The notes below the pieces were generated by a model. It was not told the origin of the DNA and ran no database searches. It was given only the letters and a program-made list of their open reading frames with translations. This document shows, piece by piece, positions 8,739-18,712 of a stretch of DNA of 64,000 nucleotides (position 1 is its first letter; each line of letters opens with the position of its first letter). Origin of the DNA: Asaia krungthepensis NRIC 0535. Lineage in GTDB: Bacteria; Pseudomonadota; Alphaproteobacteria; Acetobacterales; Acetobacteraceae. The stretch is taken from positions 248,001 to 312,000 of the forward strand of contig NZ_BAPV01000061.1 in the NCBI RefSeq assembly GCF_025995175.1, read 5' to 3'. Position numbers and translations under genes: made by a program.

Positions 8739-10382
8739 ATGCCGTCAAACCAGATCGTTGCGATTCCGACAGATCTGCAACTGCTCTCCGTCTCCGCCGA
8801 GATGTTCCCGTTCGTGAAAACAGGCGGGCTTGGCGATGTCGCGGCGTCGCTCCCGACGGCCTTGCGGCATCATGGCGTGAGAACACGCACATTGCTGCCT
8901 GGCTATCGCGCCGTGATGGCCGCGCTGACCCAGCGCGTCGAAGCCTATGTCTTCAACGACGTACTGGGTTACCGCGCGGTGGTGTGGGAAGGCACAGCTC
9001 ACGGGCAGCATCTTTACGCCATCGAGGTGCCCGAGCTCTACGACCGTGCCGGCGGCCCTTACCTCGGTCCTGACGGACGCGACTGGCCTGACAACGACAT
9101 GCGCTTTGCGGTGCTGTCACGGGTTGCTGCCAGCATTGCCCAGGGGTGCATACCGGGCTGGTGCCCCGATGTGGTGATGACCCATGACTGGCAGGCGGGA
9201 CTGGTGGCGGCCTATCTCCGTTATGACAACCAGCCTGCCCCACCCGTAGCCCATGTCATCCATAACATGGCCTTCCAGGGTCTCTTCCCGCGCGAGCTCC
9301 TGCCTCGGATCGGGCTTCCCGATCATGCCTTCGACATGAACGGCGTCGAGTTTTACGGTCAGGTCGGGTATCTCAAGGCCGGTCTGCAGATCGCGGATCG
9401 TCTGATCACCGTGTCCCCCACCTATGCCGAAGAAATCCAGACAGCCGAAAACGGTATGGGGCTGGAGGGCCTTCTCAGCTCACGCGCTGCCAATTTGCAT
9501 GGGATCCTCAATGGTATCGATCTGCACGACTGGAACTCCCTGACCGATCCGGCAGTGATCTTTCCCTATGCAATCGGGGATATTGCCGGACGCCGTGCCA
9601 ACAAGCGCGTTTTTCAGGCTGAATTCGGCCTGCCGCAGGACCCCAACGCTCTCCTGCTAGGCATCGTGAGTCGCTTGACCCGCCAGAAGGGTGTCGACAT
9701 TCTGGCAGAGATCGCCCCACGACTGTTCAAGGAGAATATCCAGCTTGCGGTCGTCGGTGTGGGTGACAACGATATCATGCAGTCCTTCCGTGCCCTGCAA
9801 CTTGCCTATCCCCGGAATCTCGTCTGCCATCTCCGTTATGACGAGGTGCTGGGTCATCGTCTGCATTCCGCGGTAGATGCCTCGCTCATTCCGTCGCGTT
9901 TCGAGCCTTGCGGCCTGACACAGCTTCACGCCTTGCGTTATGGCTCCGTGCCGATCGCGGCACGCGTAGGCGGACTGACCGATACCATCGTCGATGCCAA
10001 TGCTGCCGCCATCGAGGAAGGCGTGGCCAATGGCATTCTGTTCTCCCCGACTCAGGGCGATGCCCTGTTTCGGGCGATCAGACACGCGAAGAGACTGTTC
10101 CGCCAGAAATCCGTATGGGCACGGTTGCAGCGTAACGGGTCGCTTCATGATGTCTCATGGCATGGAAAGGCAGCGCATTACGCCCGGCTTCTGCTGGAGA
10201 TGACGGGTCGCGCGCCGGTGCGCATCGTGGGTGACGGCGATATCGCGCCGCGTCTCAGCGATATAGGCCAGCCTCATGCGCCCGGGACGGTATTCACTCG
10301 CACAGCCAGAATGCCTCAAAGCCGCCCACGCAATCCGGGGCTGGGACGCACCGACCTGCCCCGCTTCGGTACCAATTCCTGA
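8739..10382 (+). CDS. glgA: Glycogen synthase GlgA (ADP-glucose, GT5)
   Basis: Extends alpha-1,4-glucan from ADP-glucose. The N-terminal ADP-glucose motif KTGGLGDV begins at Lys27. The C-terminal GT-B half shows RLTRQKGVDI and the EPCGLTQLHALRYGSVPI donor-site motif. I chose ATG 8739 because GAGG lies six bases upstream and the GT5 fold then begins normally; an in-frame ATG at 8694 would add 15 basic residues. With 547 residues it is longer than the usual 480 or so, owing to a C-terminal tail of about 50 Pro/Arg-rich residues with no known motif. It is the first gene of glgA-glgB-treZ-treY. glgC and glgP are not in this window. Confidence 0.95.
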   Translation: MPSNQIVAIPTDLQLLSVSAEMFPFVKTGGLGDVAASLPTALRHHGVRTRTLLPGYRAVMAALTQRVEAYVFNDVLGYRAVVWEGTAHGQHLYAIEVPELYDRAGGPYLGPDGRDWPDNDMRFAVLSRVAASIAQGCIPGWCPDVVMTHDWQAGLVAAYLRYDNQPAPPVAHVIHNMAFQGLFPRELLPRIGLPDHAFDMNGVEFYGQVGYLKAGLQIADRLITVSPTYAEEIQTAENGMGLEGLLSSRAANLHGILNGIDLHDWNSLTDPAVIFPYAIGDIAGRRANKRVFQAEFGLPQDPNALLLGIVSRLTRQKGVDILAEIAPRLFKENIQLAVVGVGDNDIMQSFRALQLAYPRNLVCHLRYDEVLGHRLHSAVDASLIPSRFEPCGLTQLHALRYGSVPIAARVGGLTDTIVDANAAAIEEGVANGILFSPTQGDALFRAIRHAKRLFRQKSVWARLQRNGSLHDVSWHGKAAHYARLLLEMTGRAPVRIVGDGDIAPRLSDIGQPHAPGTVFTRTARMPQSRPRNPGLGRTDLPRFGTNS

Positions 10383-10417
10383 TCTGCCCCCCATCCTGAG
10401 GCGAGACCCCGTCCCCC

Positions 10418-12649
10418 ATGACCGACACTGAAACGTTGCCGCCTGCCGTCAAGACCATCAAGCCCCAGGAACAAGCCCTTATCGACGAGATTGTCGAAGG
10501 TCGCGCCCATGATCCCTTTTCCTATCTCGGCCGCCATCGTGAGGGGCGCGGGACGGTCGTCAGAGTATTCTACCCCGACGCAGTCGAGGTGTGTCTGGTT
10601 GCCGAGCGAAAGAACAAGGCGCCCCTCGAGAAGAAGATGGACCGCATCGACGATCGTGGTATCTACACGGCGTCGATCACCGCGACGTCGCCGCGTTACA
10701 GCCTGCGTATTCTCTGGGCGGATGGCTGGCAGGAAACGCATGACCCCTACAGCTTCGGAACACTGATCGGCGATCTCGATCTTTACCTCTTCTCCGAGGG
10801 GAATCATCGCGACGTCGACAAGATTATGGGGGCCCATATCTGCGAGGTCGATGGAATTTCCGGTGTGAGGTTTAGCGTATGGGCGCCCAATGCTCATCGC
10901 GTATCGGTCATTGGCGACTTCAATATCTGGGACGGGCGGCGCCATGGCATGCGCCTGCGTCACAGCGCAGGGATCTGGGAGCTCTTCGTGCCCGGTATCG
11001 GTTCCGGTGAACGATACAAGTTCGAGATCATGGCACCGGGCGGAGTCATCCTGCCCGCCAAGGCCGACCCCTATGCACGCTATGCGGAACTACCTCCCGC
11101 CACAGCGTCGATCGTCGCGCCGCCGCTCGAGCATGACTGGCACGATCATGAATGGATGGCCCGGCGTGGCGAACGCCAGGCGCTTGGAGCACCTGTCTCG
11201 ATCTACGAGCTGCATGTCCCCTCATGGCAACGTATCAACAGTCCAACCGGCTATGTAAGCTGGAACGATCTGGGCGACAGGCTCATCCCTTACGTGACTG
11301 AGCTTGGCTTCACGCATATCGAGCTCATGCCGATCACGGAATATCCTTTTTCGGGGTCGTGGGGCTATCAGCCGCTCAGCATGTATGCCCCGACATCGCG
11401 CCATGGCACGCCTGCCGAATTTGCCCATTTCGTTGACCGGTGTCATCAGGCCGGACTTGGCGTGATCATGGACTGGGTGCCAGCGCACTTCCCTGCCGAT
11501 GCCCATGGTCTGGCCATGTTCGATGGCACGCATCTTTATGAGCATTCCAACCCCAAGGAAGGGTATCATCAGGACTGGCACACACTGATCTATAATTTCG
11601 GTCGGACGGAAGTGCGCAATTTCCTGACCGGTAGCGCGCTGTACTGGCTGCGCAATTTCCATATCGACGGATTACGTGTCGATGCGGTCGCGTCGATGCT
11701 TTATCGCGACTACAGCCGCAAGGACGGTGAATGGTGCCCCAATATCTATGGTGGCCGCGAAAATCTCGAGGCCGTCAGTTTCATGCGCGAACTTTCGGGC
11801 ATCATTCGTGACTACTGCCACGATGCCGCGCTGATTGCCGAGGAATCCACAGCCTGGCCGGGCGTCACGTCTCCGTCGGAAGTCGGTGGGCTGGGATTCC
11901 GGTTCAAATGGAACATGGGCTGGATGCATGACACGCTGCGCTACATGCAGCACGACCCCCTCTGGCGGCGCTATCATGGGTCCGACATCACCTTCGGGAT
12001 GATCTACGCTTATACCGAGCATTTCATCCTTCCGCTCTCCCATGACGAGGTGGTGCATGGGAAGGGTTCGCTGTTATCGCGCATGCCGGGCGATGACTGG
12101 CGCCGACATGCCAATCTCAGGGCCTATTACGCCCTTATGTGGGCCTATCCCGGCAAGAAGCTGCTTTTCATGGGAGGTGAGTTCGCCCAATGGGAGGAAT
12201 GGCACAATGATCGCGAGCTTGCCTGGCATCGTCTGAATGACCCGCTCGGGCGCGGTATGCATGACACGGTGCAGGCGCTCAACGCGATCTACCGCAATGA
12301 GCCAGCGCTCTCCGCGCATGACTATCAGCATGACGGGTTCCGCTGGGTCATTGCCGATGATACTGAAAACACGGTGTTCGCCTGGCTTCGCCAGGCACCC
12401 GACGCGGCACCCGTTCTTGTGGTCTGCAATATGACCCCCGTGGTGCACCATGACTACCGCATTGGCGTCCCGTTCGGGGGCGAATGGGTCGAGGCCATCA
12501 ATACGGATCGCAGGGAACTTGGCGGGTCTGGCGTGACCCGTGAGGAACCCCGTCATGCCGATCAAGAATCAGCGCATGGTATGGAACATTCGCTCGTTCT
12601 GACACTTCCTCCTCTCGCCGTGCTGTATCTCGTCCCGAGACGCGGCTGA
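10418..12649 (+). CDS. glgB: 1,4-alpha-glucan branching enzyme GlgB
   Basis: Introduces alpha-1,6 branches into glycogen. Full length at 743 residues, with the N1 domain and CBM48 (about 25-230) ahead of the GH13 barrel. Catalytic residues are Asp422 in GLRVDAVASM, Glu475 in LIAEEST and Asp543 in LSHDEVVHGKG. It starts 35 bases after glgA with a GAGGCGAG ribosome site, so the two are cotranscribed. A stretch near the C-terminus (VTREEPRHADQESAHG) looks like a small non-conserved insert between the last beta strands. Confidence 0.97.
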   Translation: MTDTETLPPAVKTIKPQEQALIDEIVEGRAHDPFSYLGRHREGRGTVVRVFYPDAVEVCLVAERKNKAPLEKKMDRIDDRGIYTASITATSPRYSLRILWADGWQETHDPYSFGTLIGDLDLYLFSEGNHRDVDKIMGAHICEVDGISGVRFSVWAPNAHRVSVIGDFNIWDGRRHGMRLRHSAGIWELFVPGIGSGERYKFEIMAPGGVILPAKADPYARYAELPPATASIVAPPLEHDWHDHEWMARRGERQALGAPVSIYELHVPSWQRINSPTGYVSWNDLGDRLIPYVTELGFTHIELMPITEYPFSGSWGYQPLSMYAPTSRHGTPAEFAHFVDRCHQAGLGVIMDWVPAHFPADAHGLAMFDGTHLYEHSNPKEGYHQDWHTLIYNFGRTEVRNFLTGSALYWLRNFHIDGLRVDAVASMLYRDYSRKDGEWCPNIYGGRENLEAVSFMRELSGIIRDYCHDAALIAEESTAWPGVTSPSEVGGLGFRFKWNMGWMHDTLRYMQHDPLWRRYHGSDITFGMIYAYTEHFILPLSHDEVVHGKGSLLSRMPGDDWRRHANLRAYYALMWAYPGKKLLFMGGEFAQWEEWHNDRELAWHRLNDPLGRGMHDTVQALNAIYRNEPALSAHDYQHDGFRWVIADDTENTVFAWLRQAPDAAPVLVVCNMTPVVHHDYRIGVPFGGEWVEAINTDRRELGGSGVTREEPRHADQESAHGMEHSLVLTLPPLAVLYLVPRRG

Positions 12650-12672
12650 ACATCCCCCGACAGGAGGCACCG

Positions 12673-14436
12673 TTGCAGAAAGCGTATCTTTATCAGACCC
12701 GTTTCGGTGCCACTCCCCAGAGCGACGGGACGATCCGTTTTGCGCTCTGGGCTCCCTCCTGCCAGACGGTCAGCCTCGAAATCGAGGATGCCCCGCCCCG
12801 CCCCATGACCCGCGACGCGGAAGGGGTCTTCACGCTGACAGCAGACTGCGCCTTCGGGGCACGCTACCGCTTCAGAATCTCCGAGGCACAGGCCGTTCCC
12901 GACCCGGCGAGCCGCAGTCAGCCTGAAGGCGTCCACGGTCCGAGCGTGGTGACCGATCCGACCTCCTATGAATGGCATTGCCGTCGATGGCAGGGTCGCC
13001 CATGGGAAGAAGCTGTGATCTATGAGCTTCATGCAGGATTGCTCGGCGGTTTCGATGGGGTCCGTGAGCGCCTGGATGAGCTGTCAGCTCTCGGTATCAC
13101 CGCCATCGAGATCATGCCGGTCAACAGTTTCGGCGGAACGCGTAACTGGGGTTATGACGGCGTCCTTCCCTATGCTCCGACACAGGCCTATGGCGATCCC
13201 GACGCGCTGAAACACCTTATCGATGCTGCCCATGCCAAAGGCATGATGGTCATCCTGGACGTGGTCTATAATCATTTCGGGCCCGACGGGAATTTCCTCC
13301 ATGACTATGCCGAGGATTTCTTCGACCACGAAAATAATTCCACCTGGGGCACCGGCATTGCTTTTGCCCGTCCCCAGGTCGCGGATTTCTTCATTGATAA
13401 TGTTCTCTACTGGCTCATGGAATTCCGCTTCGATGGCGTTCGCATCGATGCTGCTTCAGCCATCACCGATCACGCATGGTTCGGCAAGCTGCGCGAGCGC
13501 GTAGTCGCGACTGTGGAACCGGGTCGCCATGTGCATCTGATTCTCGAGAACGAAAACAACGATGCAGAGCTCCTACGCGACGGTTTCACCGCGCAATGGA
13601 ATGATGACGGGCACAATGTCCTGCACGTCATGCTGACCGGAGAAACCGAGGGCTATTACGAGATGTTCGCCGAAAACCCCACAGCCACCCTCGCAAGGGT
13701 GCTGCATGAGGGTTTTGCCTATCAGGGCGAGATCAATCCTTATTCAGGCAAGAAGCGCGGCATGCCAAGCGGCGATCTGCCCGCTTCGAAATTCATCCTC
13801 TTCCTGCAGAACCATGATCAGACAGGCAACCGCGCGCTGGGCGAGCGCCTCATTTCGCTGGCCTCTCCAGAAGCACTGCACGCAGCCTACGCCCTTCTGC
13901 TGCTCAGTCCCATGACTCCGATGCTGTTCATGGGCGAGGAATGGGGCTGCACGACACCCTTCCTGTTTTTCTGCGATTTCCACGACGAACTCGCCAATGC
14001 CGTGAGAGAGGGAAGGCGCAAGGAATTTGCGAAGTTCTCGGCATTTCAGGATCCCGAAAAGCGCAAGACCATCCCTGACCCGAATGCCCTTTCCACCTTC
14101 GACGATTCCCGCCCGGACCGCGAGGCGCGAGCCACAATCGAGGGACGCATCTGGCTGGACCGAACGCGCAGTCTCCTGTCCCTGCGCAAACGCCATCTTA
14201 TTCCGCGTCTGCCCGAGGCCCATAGCCTGGACGCAACGATCATTGGAGACAAGTCCGTGCTCGCGCGCTGGAAGCTGACTGACGGTTCCATCCTGTCGAT
14301 CGCGATCAATCTCTCCGATCACGAAACATGCCGGATCACCGAGCCCGCAACTCTGCTCTATAGCTCGGCCGTGCGCAGGACGGTAGAGGAACTGCCACCG
14401 GGCAGTCTCGTGGCCGGACTGGAGTTGAACGCATGA
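12673..14436 (+). CDS. treZ: Maltooligosyltrehalose trehalohydrolase TreZ
   Basis: Releases trehalose from maltooligosyltrehalose made by TreY. The start codon is TTG, supported by a perfect AGGAGG five bases upstream; no ATG or GTG lies nearby. The 587 residues are normal. The N-terminal beta-domain (about 1-100) is followed by a GH13_10 barrel with nucleophile Asp259 in GVRIDAAS, acid Glu292 in LENENN, and NHDQTGNRALGER. GEEWGCTTPFLFFCDF is typical of TreZ. It lies 23 bases after glgB and overlaps treY by four bases, which shows tight coupling of glycogen turnover to trehalose formation. Confidence 0.96.
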   Translation: MQKAYLYQTRFGATPQSDGTIRFALWAPSCQTVSLEIEDAPPRPMTRDAEGVFTLTADCAFGARYRFRISEAQAVPDPASRSQPEGVHGPSVVTDPTSYEWHCRRWQGRPWEEAVIYELHAGLLGGFDGVRERLDELSALGITAIEIMPVNSFGGTRNWGYDGVLPYAPTQAYGDPDALKHLIDAAHAKGMMVILDVVYNHFGPDGNFLHDYAEDFFDHENNSTWGTGIAFARPQVADFFIDNVLYWLMEFRFDGVRIDAASAITDHAWFGKLRERVVATVEPGRHVHLILENENNDAELLRDGFTAQWNDDGHNVLHVMLTGETEGYYEMFAENPTATLARVLHEGFAYQGEINPYSGKKRGMPSGDLPASKFILFLQNHDQTGNRALGERLISLASPEALHAAYALLLLSPMTPMLFMGEEWGCTTPFLFFCDFHDELANAVREGRRKEFAKFSAFQDPEKRKTIPDPNALSTFDDSRPDREARATIEGRIWLDRTRSLLSLRKRHLIPRLPEAHSLDATIIGDKSVLARWKLTDGSILSIAINLSDHETCRITEPATLLYSSAVRRTVEELPPGSLVAGLELNA

Positions 14437-17069
14437 CCCCCCTGCCCCTGACAGCCACACTGCGCCTGCAGTTTCATCGTGAATTCACCTTCGATGATGC
14501 CCTCCCGCTGATTCCCTATTTTCGCAAACTGGGCATCAGTCATATTTACGCCTCTCCGCTTCTCGCCTCCACACCGGGCTCGATGCACGGTTATGACACG
14601 GTGGATTGCCAGCTGATCGACCCGGATCGGGGCGGGATAGAGGGGCTGAGACGTCTGGTCTCGTCTCTCCGTGAGGAGGGAATGGGGCTGATTCTGGATA
14701 TTGTCCCTAATCATATGGGGCTAGGCGCCGATAATCGCTGGTGGATGGATGTGCTGCGCCATGGGCAAAAGAGTGCCTACGCGCAGCATTTCGACATTGA
14801 CTGGACGCCCTCCGAGCCGAGCCTCCATGGAAGGGTCCTCCTTCCTTTTCTAGGAGCCCCACTGGCTGACATCCTCACCTCTGGTGACCTCAAGGTGGAT
14901 TTCGATTCCGCCAGCAATACGGCGCAGCTTACCTATGGTGAGCAGCGCTACCCGCTCTCGCCTGAGAGCGAAGCCCGCCTTCTGGCAGATATCCGCGCAC
15001 CGTCCGGGCAGGTTCTGTATCCCGGCTTCCTCAACTCCGAACCCGGCAAGGCACTGCTTTCCCGCCTGACGACCCTCCTCGACCCACATTCCAAATCCGG
15101 TCGCGCCCGGATGAGCGCGCTACTGGACGAGCAGCACTACCGACTGGCATGGTGGCGTGTCGCGGGCGATCTGATCAACTGGCGTCGCTTCTTCGACGTC
15201 ACATCGCTCGTCGCCCTGCGTATGGACCGTCGGGACGTGTTCGATGACGCGCACAGGCTTGTCTTCGAGCTTTATCGGGAGGGGCTGATCGATGGTCTGC
15301 GTGTCGACCACGTAGATGGCCTAGCACGTCCAGCCGAATACTGCTCGAGACTGCGAGCGCGGCTGGATGCGCTTCAGCGTGAGCGCCCAACAGAACTGCG
15401 AGGCCAGGCGCCGTTCTTCATCGAGAAGATCCTGCAGAAAAACGAGATCCTCCCTCTTGAATGGCCGGTGACCGGGACAACGGGTTACGATTTCCTCGAA
15501 CAGGTCGATCTGCTCCTCCACGATCCGAAGGGAGAGGAGCCGATCACGGCGCTCTGGTCGGAGATAGGCAGTGCGGATTTCGAGACTGTGGAACATGTGG
15601 CCAGACATGAAAAGCTGGATACCTCTTTCACAGGCGAATTCGCGGCCCTGACGGCGTTGCTTGTGCAGGAGTTCCCGCAAGGTCGTGATCTGACACGGCA
15701 GGCGATCGGCTCGGCTCTACGCGCTCTTCTGACGGTCTTCCCTGTCTATCGCAGCTACTTTGCTGATGGGGGTGACTCAGGAGCTGATTTCAGGGCTATC
15801 GACCGCGCACGTCATGAAGCCGCGCAGATCCTGCCGCCTTGGCAGCACGAGGTTCTGGATCAAATCTGTCAGTATTTGGCGGATGCACGCATTGATACCA
15901 CCGAGCGTCAGGAAATTCTCGAGCGGTTCGAACATCTGACTGCCCCCCTGACCGCCAAAGCAGGGGAGGACACAGCGTTCTATCGCTATGCCCGTCTGCT
16001 GTCGCGAAACGATGTCGGTTGTAGCCCGGCACGCTTCGCCGCACCTGCCAGCGCCTTTCATGCCATGAACAAGGAGCGTCTGTCCCACCATCCGCTGGCA
16101 CTCCTGACCACAGCGACCCATGACCACAAACGCGGCGAGGACGGACGCACCAGATTGATGGTCCTGAGTGAGGCCGACGCGCGCTGGCCCGATACGGCCC
16201 GATCCTGGGCGCAGCAGACGGAAAGCGACCTCGAGAAAACGTCTCATGGCCCCTCTCCTGTCGCCGCAGATCGCTATTTCATCTTTCAGACGCTGATTTC
16301 GTCATGGCCCCTTCATGAAAGCGAATGGTCCGCTTATCCGGAACGTCTGGATGACTATCTGACCAAGGCATTGCGCGAGGCCGGGGAACGCACGAGCTGG
16401 TCAAACCCGGATGAAGCCTATGAAGAAGCCTGTCTGAGTTTCGCCCGTTCATGTGCGAGCGGCGCTTTCAAACCGACCATCGCGGCTTATCTGGCCAAAA
16501 TCGGTCCTGCCGCTGCGCTCAACAGCCTGTCACAGGCTTTGCTGCGCATGACCAGTCCGGGGGTTCCCGATCTTTATCAGGGTCGGGAGTGCTGGGATTT
16601 CAGTCTGGTCGATCCGGATAACAGACGCCCCGTCGATTATCCGGCTCACGAGGCCATGCTTGCGCAGGCCATAGTTTTTGATGAAGCCTGTGCAAACTGG
16701 AAGGACGGGCGGGTCAAACAAGCGCTCGTCGAGACCGTTCTGACGGACAGGATGGACAGGCCTGCGCTTTACGAGAGCAGCGTCTACCTCCCCCTCATCC
16801 CGGAAGGACCCTTGGCAGAGCACTTCGTGGCGTTCGAGCGAGAAAGCCCTGTCGGCGCCTGTCTGGTCATCGCTCCACGTCTGACTTTGTCGCTGTCACC
16901 CGATGAAGGCCTGCGTGTATCGCATGCGGCCCTGCGGGAGACGACCATTCCTGCCAAGGGCAGTTGGAGGAGCCTACTGCACGACGATTTTTATCATGAG
17001 GGAGGCCCGCTTTCTCTAGGATATCTGATAGGACGTGCGCCATTGGATTTCCTGATCCGCAGGGCCTGA
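14433..17069 (+). CDS. treY: Maltooligosyltrehalose synthase TreY
   Basis: Intramolecular transglucosidase that turns the reducing end of maltodextrin into an alpha,alpha-1,1-trehalosyl unit. The ATGA overlap with treZ implies translational coupling. The 878 residues are close to known TreY enzymes. TATLRLQFHREFTFDDA opens the GH13_26 domain, YASPLLASTPGSMHGYD follows, and the nucleophile is probably Asp292 in GLRVDHVDGL. TATHDHKRGEDGRTR and TSPGVPDLYQGREC are strongly diagnostic. It is the last gene of the operon and is followed by a stem-loop terminator. Confidence 0.97.
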   Translation: MTPLPLTATLRLQFHREFTFDDALPLIPYFRKLGISHIYASPLLASTPGSMHGYDTVDCQLIDPDRGGIEGLRRLVSSLREEGMGLILDIVPNHMGLGADNRWWMDVLRHGQKSAYAQHFDIDWTPSEPSLHGRVLLPFLGAPLADILTSGDLKVDFDSASNTAQLTYGEQRYPLSPESEARLLADIRAPSGQVLYPGFLNSEPGKALLSRLTTLLDPHSKSGRARMSALLDEQHYRLAWWRVAGDLINWRRFFDVTSLVALRMDRRDVFDDAHRLVFELYREGLIDGLRVDHVDGLARPAEYCSRLRARLDALQRERPTELRGQAPFFIEKILQKNEILPLEWPVTGTTGYDFLEQVDLLLHDPKGEEPITALWSEIGSADFETVEHVARHEKLDTSFTGEFAALTALLVQEFPQGRDLTRQAIGSALRALLTVFPVYRSYFADGGDSGADFRAIDRARHEAAQILPPWQHEVLDQICQYLADARIDTTERQEILERFEHLTAPLTAKAGEDTAFYRYARLLSRNDVGCSPARFAAPASAFHAMNKERLSHHPLALLTTATHDHKRGEDGRTRLMVLSEADARWPDTARSWAQQTESDLEKTSHGPSPVAADRYFIFQTLISSWPLHESEWSAYPERLDDYLTKALREAGERTSWSNPDEAYEEACLSFARSCASGAFKPTIAAYLAKIGPAAALNSLSQALLRMTSPGVPDLYQGRECWDFSLVDPDNRRPVDYPAHEAMLAQAIVFDEACANWKDGRVKQALVETVLTDRMDRPALYESSVYLPLIPEGPLAEHFVAFERESPVGACLVIAPRLTLSLSPDEGLRVSHAALRETTIPAKGSWRSLLHDDFYHEGGPLSLGYLIGRAPLDFLIRRA

Positions 17070-17105
17070 GCGCCCTTCCCGGAGCAAGCACGTTATTGAA
17101 AACGG

Positions 17106-17140
17106 ACGCCGTATCCTGGCCGGGATACGGCGTTCTTTCT
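17106..17140 (+). terminator. Rho-independent-type terminator after treY
   Basis: ACGCCGTATCC (17106-17116) and GGATACGGCGT (17123-17133) form a perfect 11-bp stem with a six-base loop, followed by TCTTTCT. It lies 37 bases after the treY stop and separates the glycogen/trehalose operon from the glycosyltransferase operon. Confidence 0.8.
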
Positions 17141-17287
17141 GGGCCTCCCCTGAGTCCGAGACTCTCCCGTCGATAGCAGATCGTCTCTTTCAGGACACAA
17201 CCTGTCCCCTGCGCTACGAGCGCAGTTTTCAGCGAGAAACCTGTTCTCTCCCGAAAACGTTACATCGCCCCACAGGCGAGGTGACAC

Positions 17288-18712
17288 GTGCATATCCTCC
17301 ATATTGCCCTTGGCGGCTGTCTCCGCGCTCCACCCGTTATCTACGGCATCACACCCGATACAGGCGGCCATATTGCGTATGTGCTCGAGGCCGCCCTGGC
17401 ACAGGCCAGGCGCCCTGATGTCACTCATGTCACAATCGTTACGAGACGTTTTCGTAATGAATCTCTTGGGTCTATCCATGATCAGGCGGTCGAACCTGTT
17501 ACGGACAAGGTCACGATCCTCCGTATCGGCCCCCAGGATGCCCCCTACCGCGAAAAAGACGAGGCCCTTTCAGATTTGCCGGGGCTCGCTGTCGCGCTTC
17601 ATGCCTGCGCCACCCTCCCGGATAGACAATTCGATGTCATCCACACTCATTTCTCCGATGCAGCTGCGCTCGGCCTGGATCTTGGTCGGGCGCTCAACCT
17701 CCCTGTCATTTACACACCTCATGCGCTGGGTATCGACAAACTGGATGCTGGAGGCACTGACTGCCCTGCCCTGCGTGAGCGCATCCGCCGTGAACGCACG
17801 GCCATTGCCTCCTCGGACGGTATCATCGTCTCGACGCGGGATGAGGCCTACAAGCAGATCCCGCGTTACGGGGTTCCTTCCGGGCTCGGAAGCCTGCGGC
17901 TGATCACACCCGGGGTCCCTACTCTTGCCTCCGCTGAGGCATCACAGGGAAGAGCCTTTCTGGCCGAGCATCTGGCAGAGCCTGATCGCCCGATCATCCT
18001 CGCCATCGCGCGCGCTGTGCGCAAAAAGAACCTCGCTCATCTTGCACGCAGTTACGCGCAAAGTCCGGACCTGCAGGAAAGAGCCAATCTGGTCATACTC
18101 AGCGGACAGCACGAGGGCCTCCAGCCCGGCACTGAGGAACATGAGGTGGTGACCGAACTGAAGCAGATCAGGGCTTCAGGGGGTCTCGATCATTGCTTCG
18201 CTCTTCCGCCTTCCCATCGCGCGGCGGATGTGGCGGGACTTTATCGTCTTGCCGCCCAGGGGCGCGGCGTTTTTGTCAACCCTGCGCTTCACGAGCCGTT
18301 CGGATTGACCCTTCTTGAGGCCGCGTCGGTAGGGCTGCCTGTCATCGCAACCAATCGCGGGGGACCCGTCGACATCATCCGGTCGATTGGCCATGGGCTT
18401 CTGGTTTCACCCGATTCCCTTACCGATCTCTCCCAGGCGCTCCGCCATTTGCTCGGCACGCCTGCGCTCTGGCGGAAATTTGCCGATGCAGCCAATGACT
18501 CCTCCCCCGCTCTGGGTTGGCAAGAATATGCAGCTCATTCAGTGTCCTTCTATCGCCAACTTATCGAAAGCCGACACAGGCCGGAATATAGTTCCGGATC
18601 CGGAGCAAATCTGGAGTTGATCTCCACTGCACGGGGCATCCCTTCATCGCAAATGGGCATGACACCGGTCATCGTGCCCACCACCGACCGTCTGACGGAG
18701 GCGCGCGCATGA
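17288..18712 (+). CDS. GT4 glycosyltransferase, sucrose-phosphate-synthase-like
   Basis: GT-B retaining glycosyltransferase of 474 residues. PDTGGHIAYVLE near residues 23-34 matches the DTGGQ/HxxYVLE signature of the sucrose synthase, sucrose-phosphate synthase and mannosylfructose-phosphate synthase subgroup. The C-terminal half shows ARAVRKKNL and NPALHEPFGLTLLEAASVGLP, the E-x7-E nucleotide-sugar site. A GTG start is used, with GAGGTG four bases upstream. The last 50 or so residues are Ser/Thr/Pro-rich and unremarkable. It is the first of four genes joined by ATGA overlaps. A phosphatase partner, usual for sucrose-phosphate-type pathways, is absent. Donor and acceptor are not identifiable from sequence alone. 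Confidence 0.85.
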   Translation: MHILHIALGGCLRAPPVIYGITPDTGGHIAYVLEAALAQARRPDVTHVTIVTRRFRNESLGSIHDQAVEPVTDKVTILRIGPQDAPYREKDEALSDLPGLAVALHACATLPDRQFDVIHTHFSDAAALGLDLGRALNLPVIYTPHALGIDKLDAGGTDCPALRERIRRERTAIASSDGIIVSTRDEAYKQIPRYGVPSGLGSLRLITPGVPTLASAEASQGRAFLAEHLAEPDRPIILAIARAVRKKNLAHLARSYAQSPDLQERANLVILSGQHEGLQPGTEEHEVVTELKQIRASGGLDHCFALPPSHRAADVAGLYRLAAQGRGVFVNPALHEPFGLTLLEAASVGLPVIATNRGGPVDIIRSIGHGLLVSPDSLTDLSQALRHLLGTPALWRKFADAANDSSPALGWQEYAAHSVSFYRQLIESRHRPEYSSGSGANLELISTARGIPSSQMGMTPVIVPTTDRLTEARA

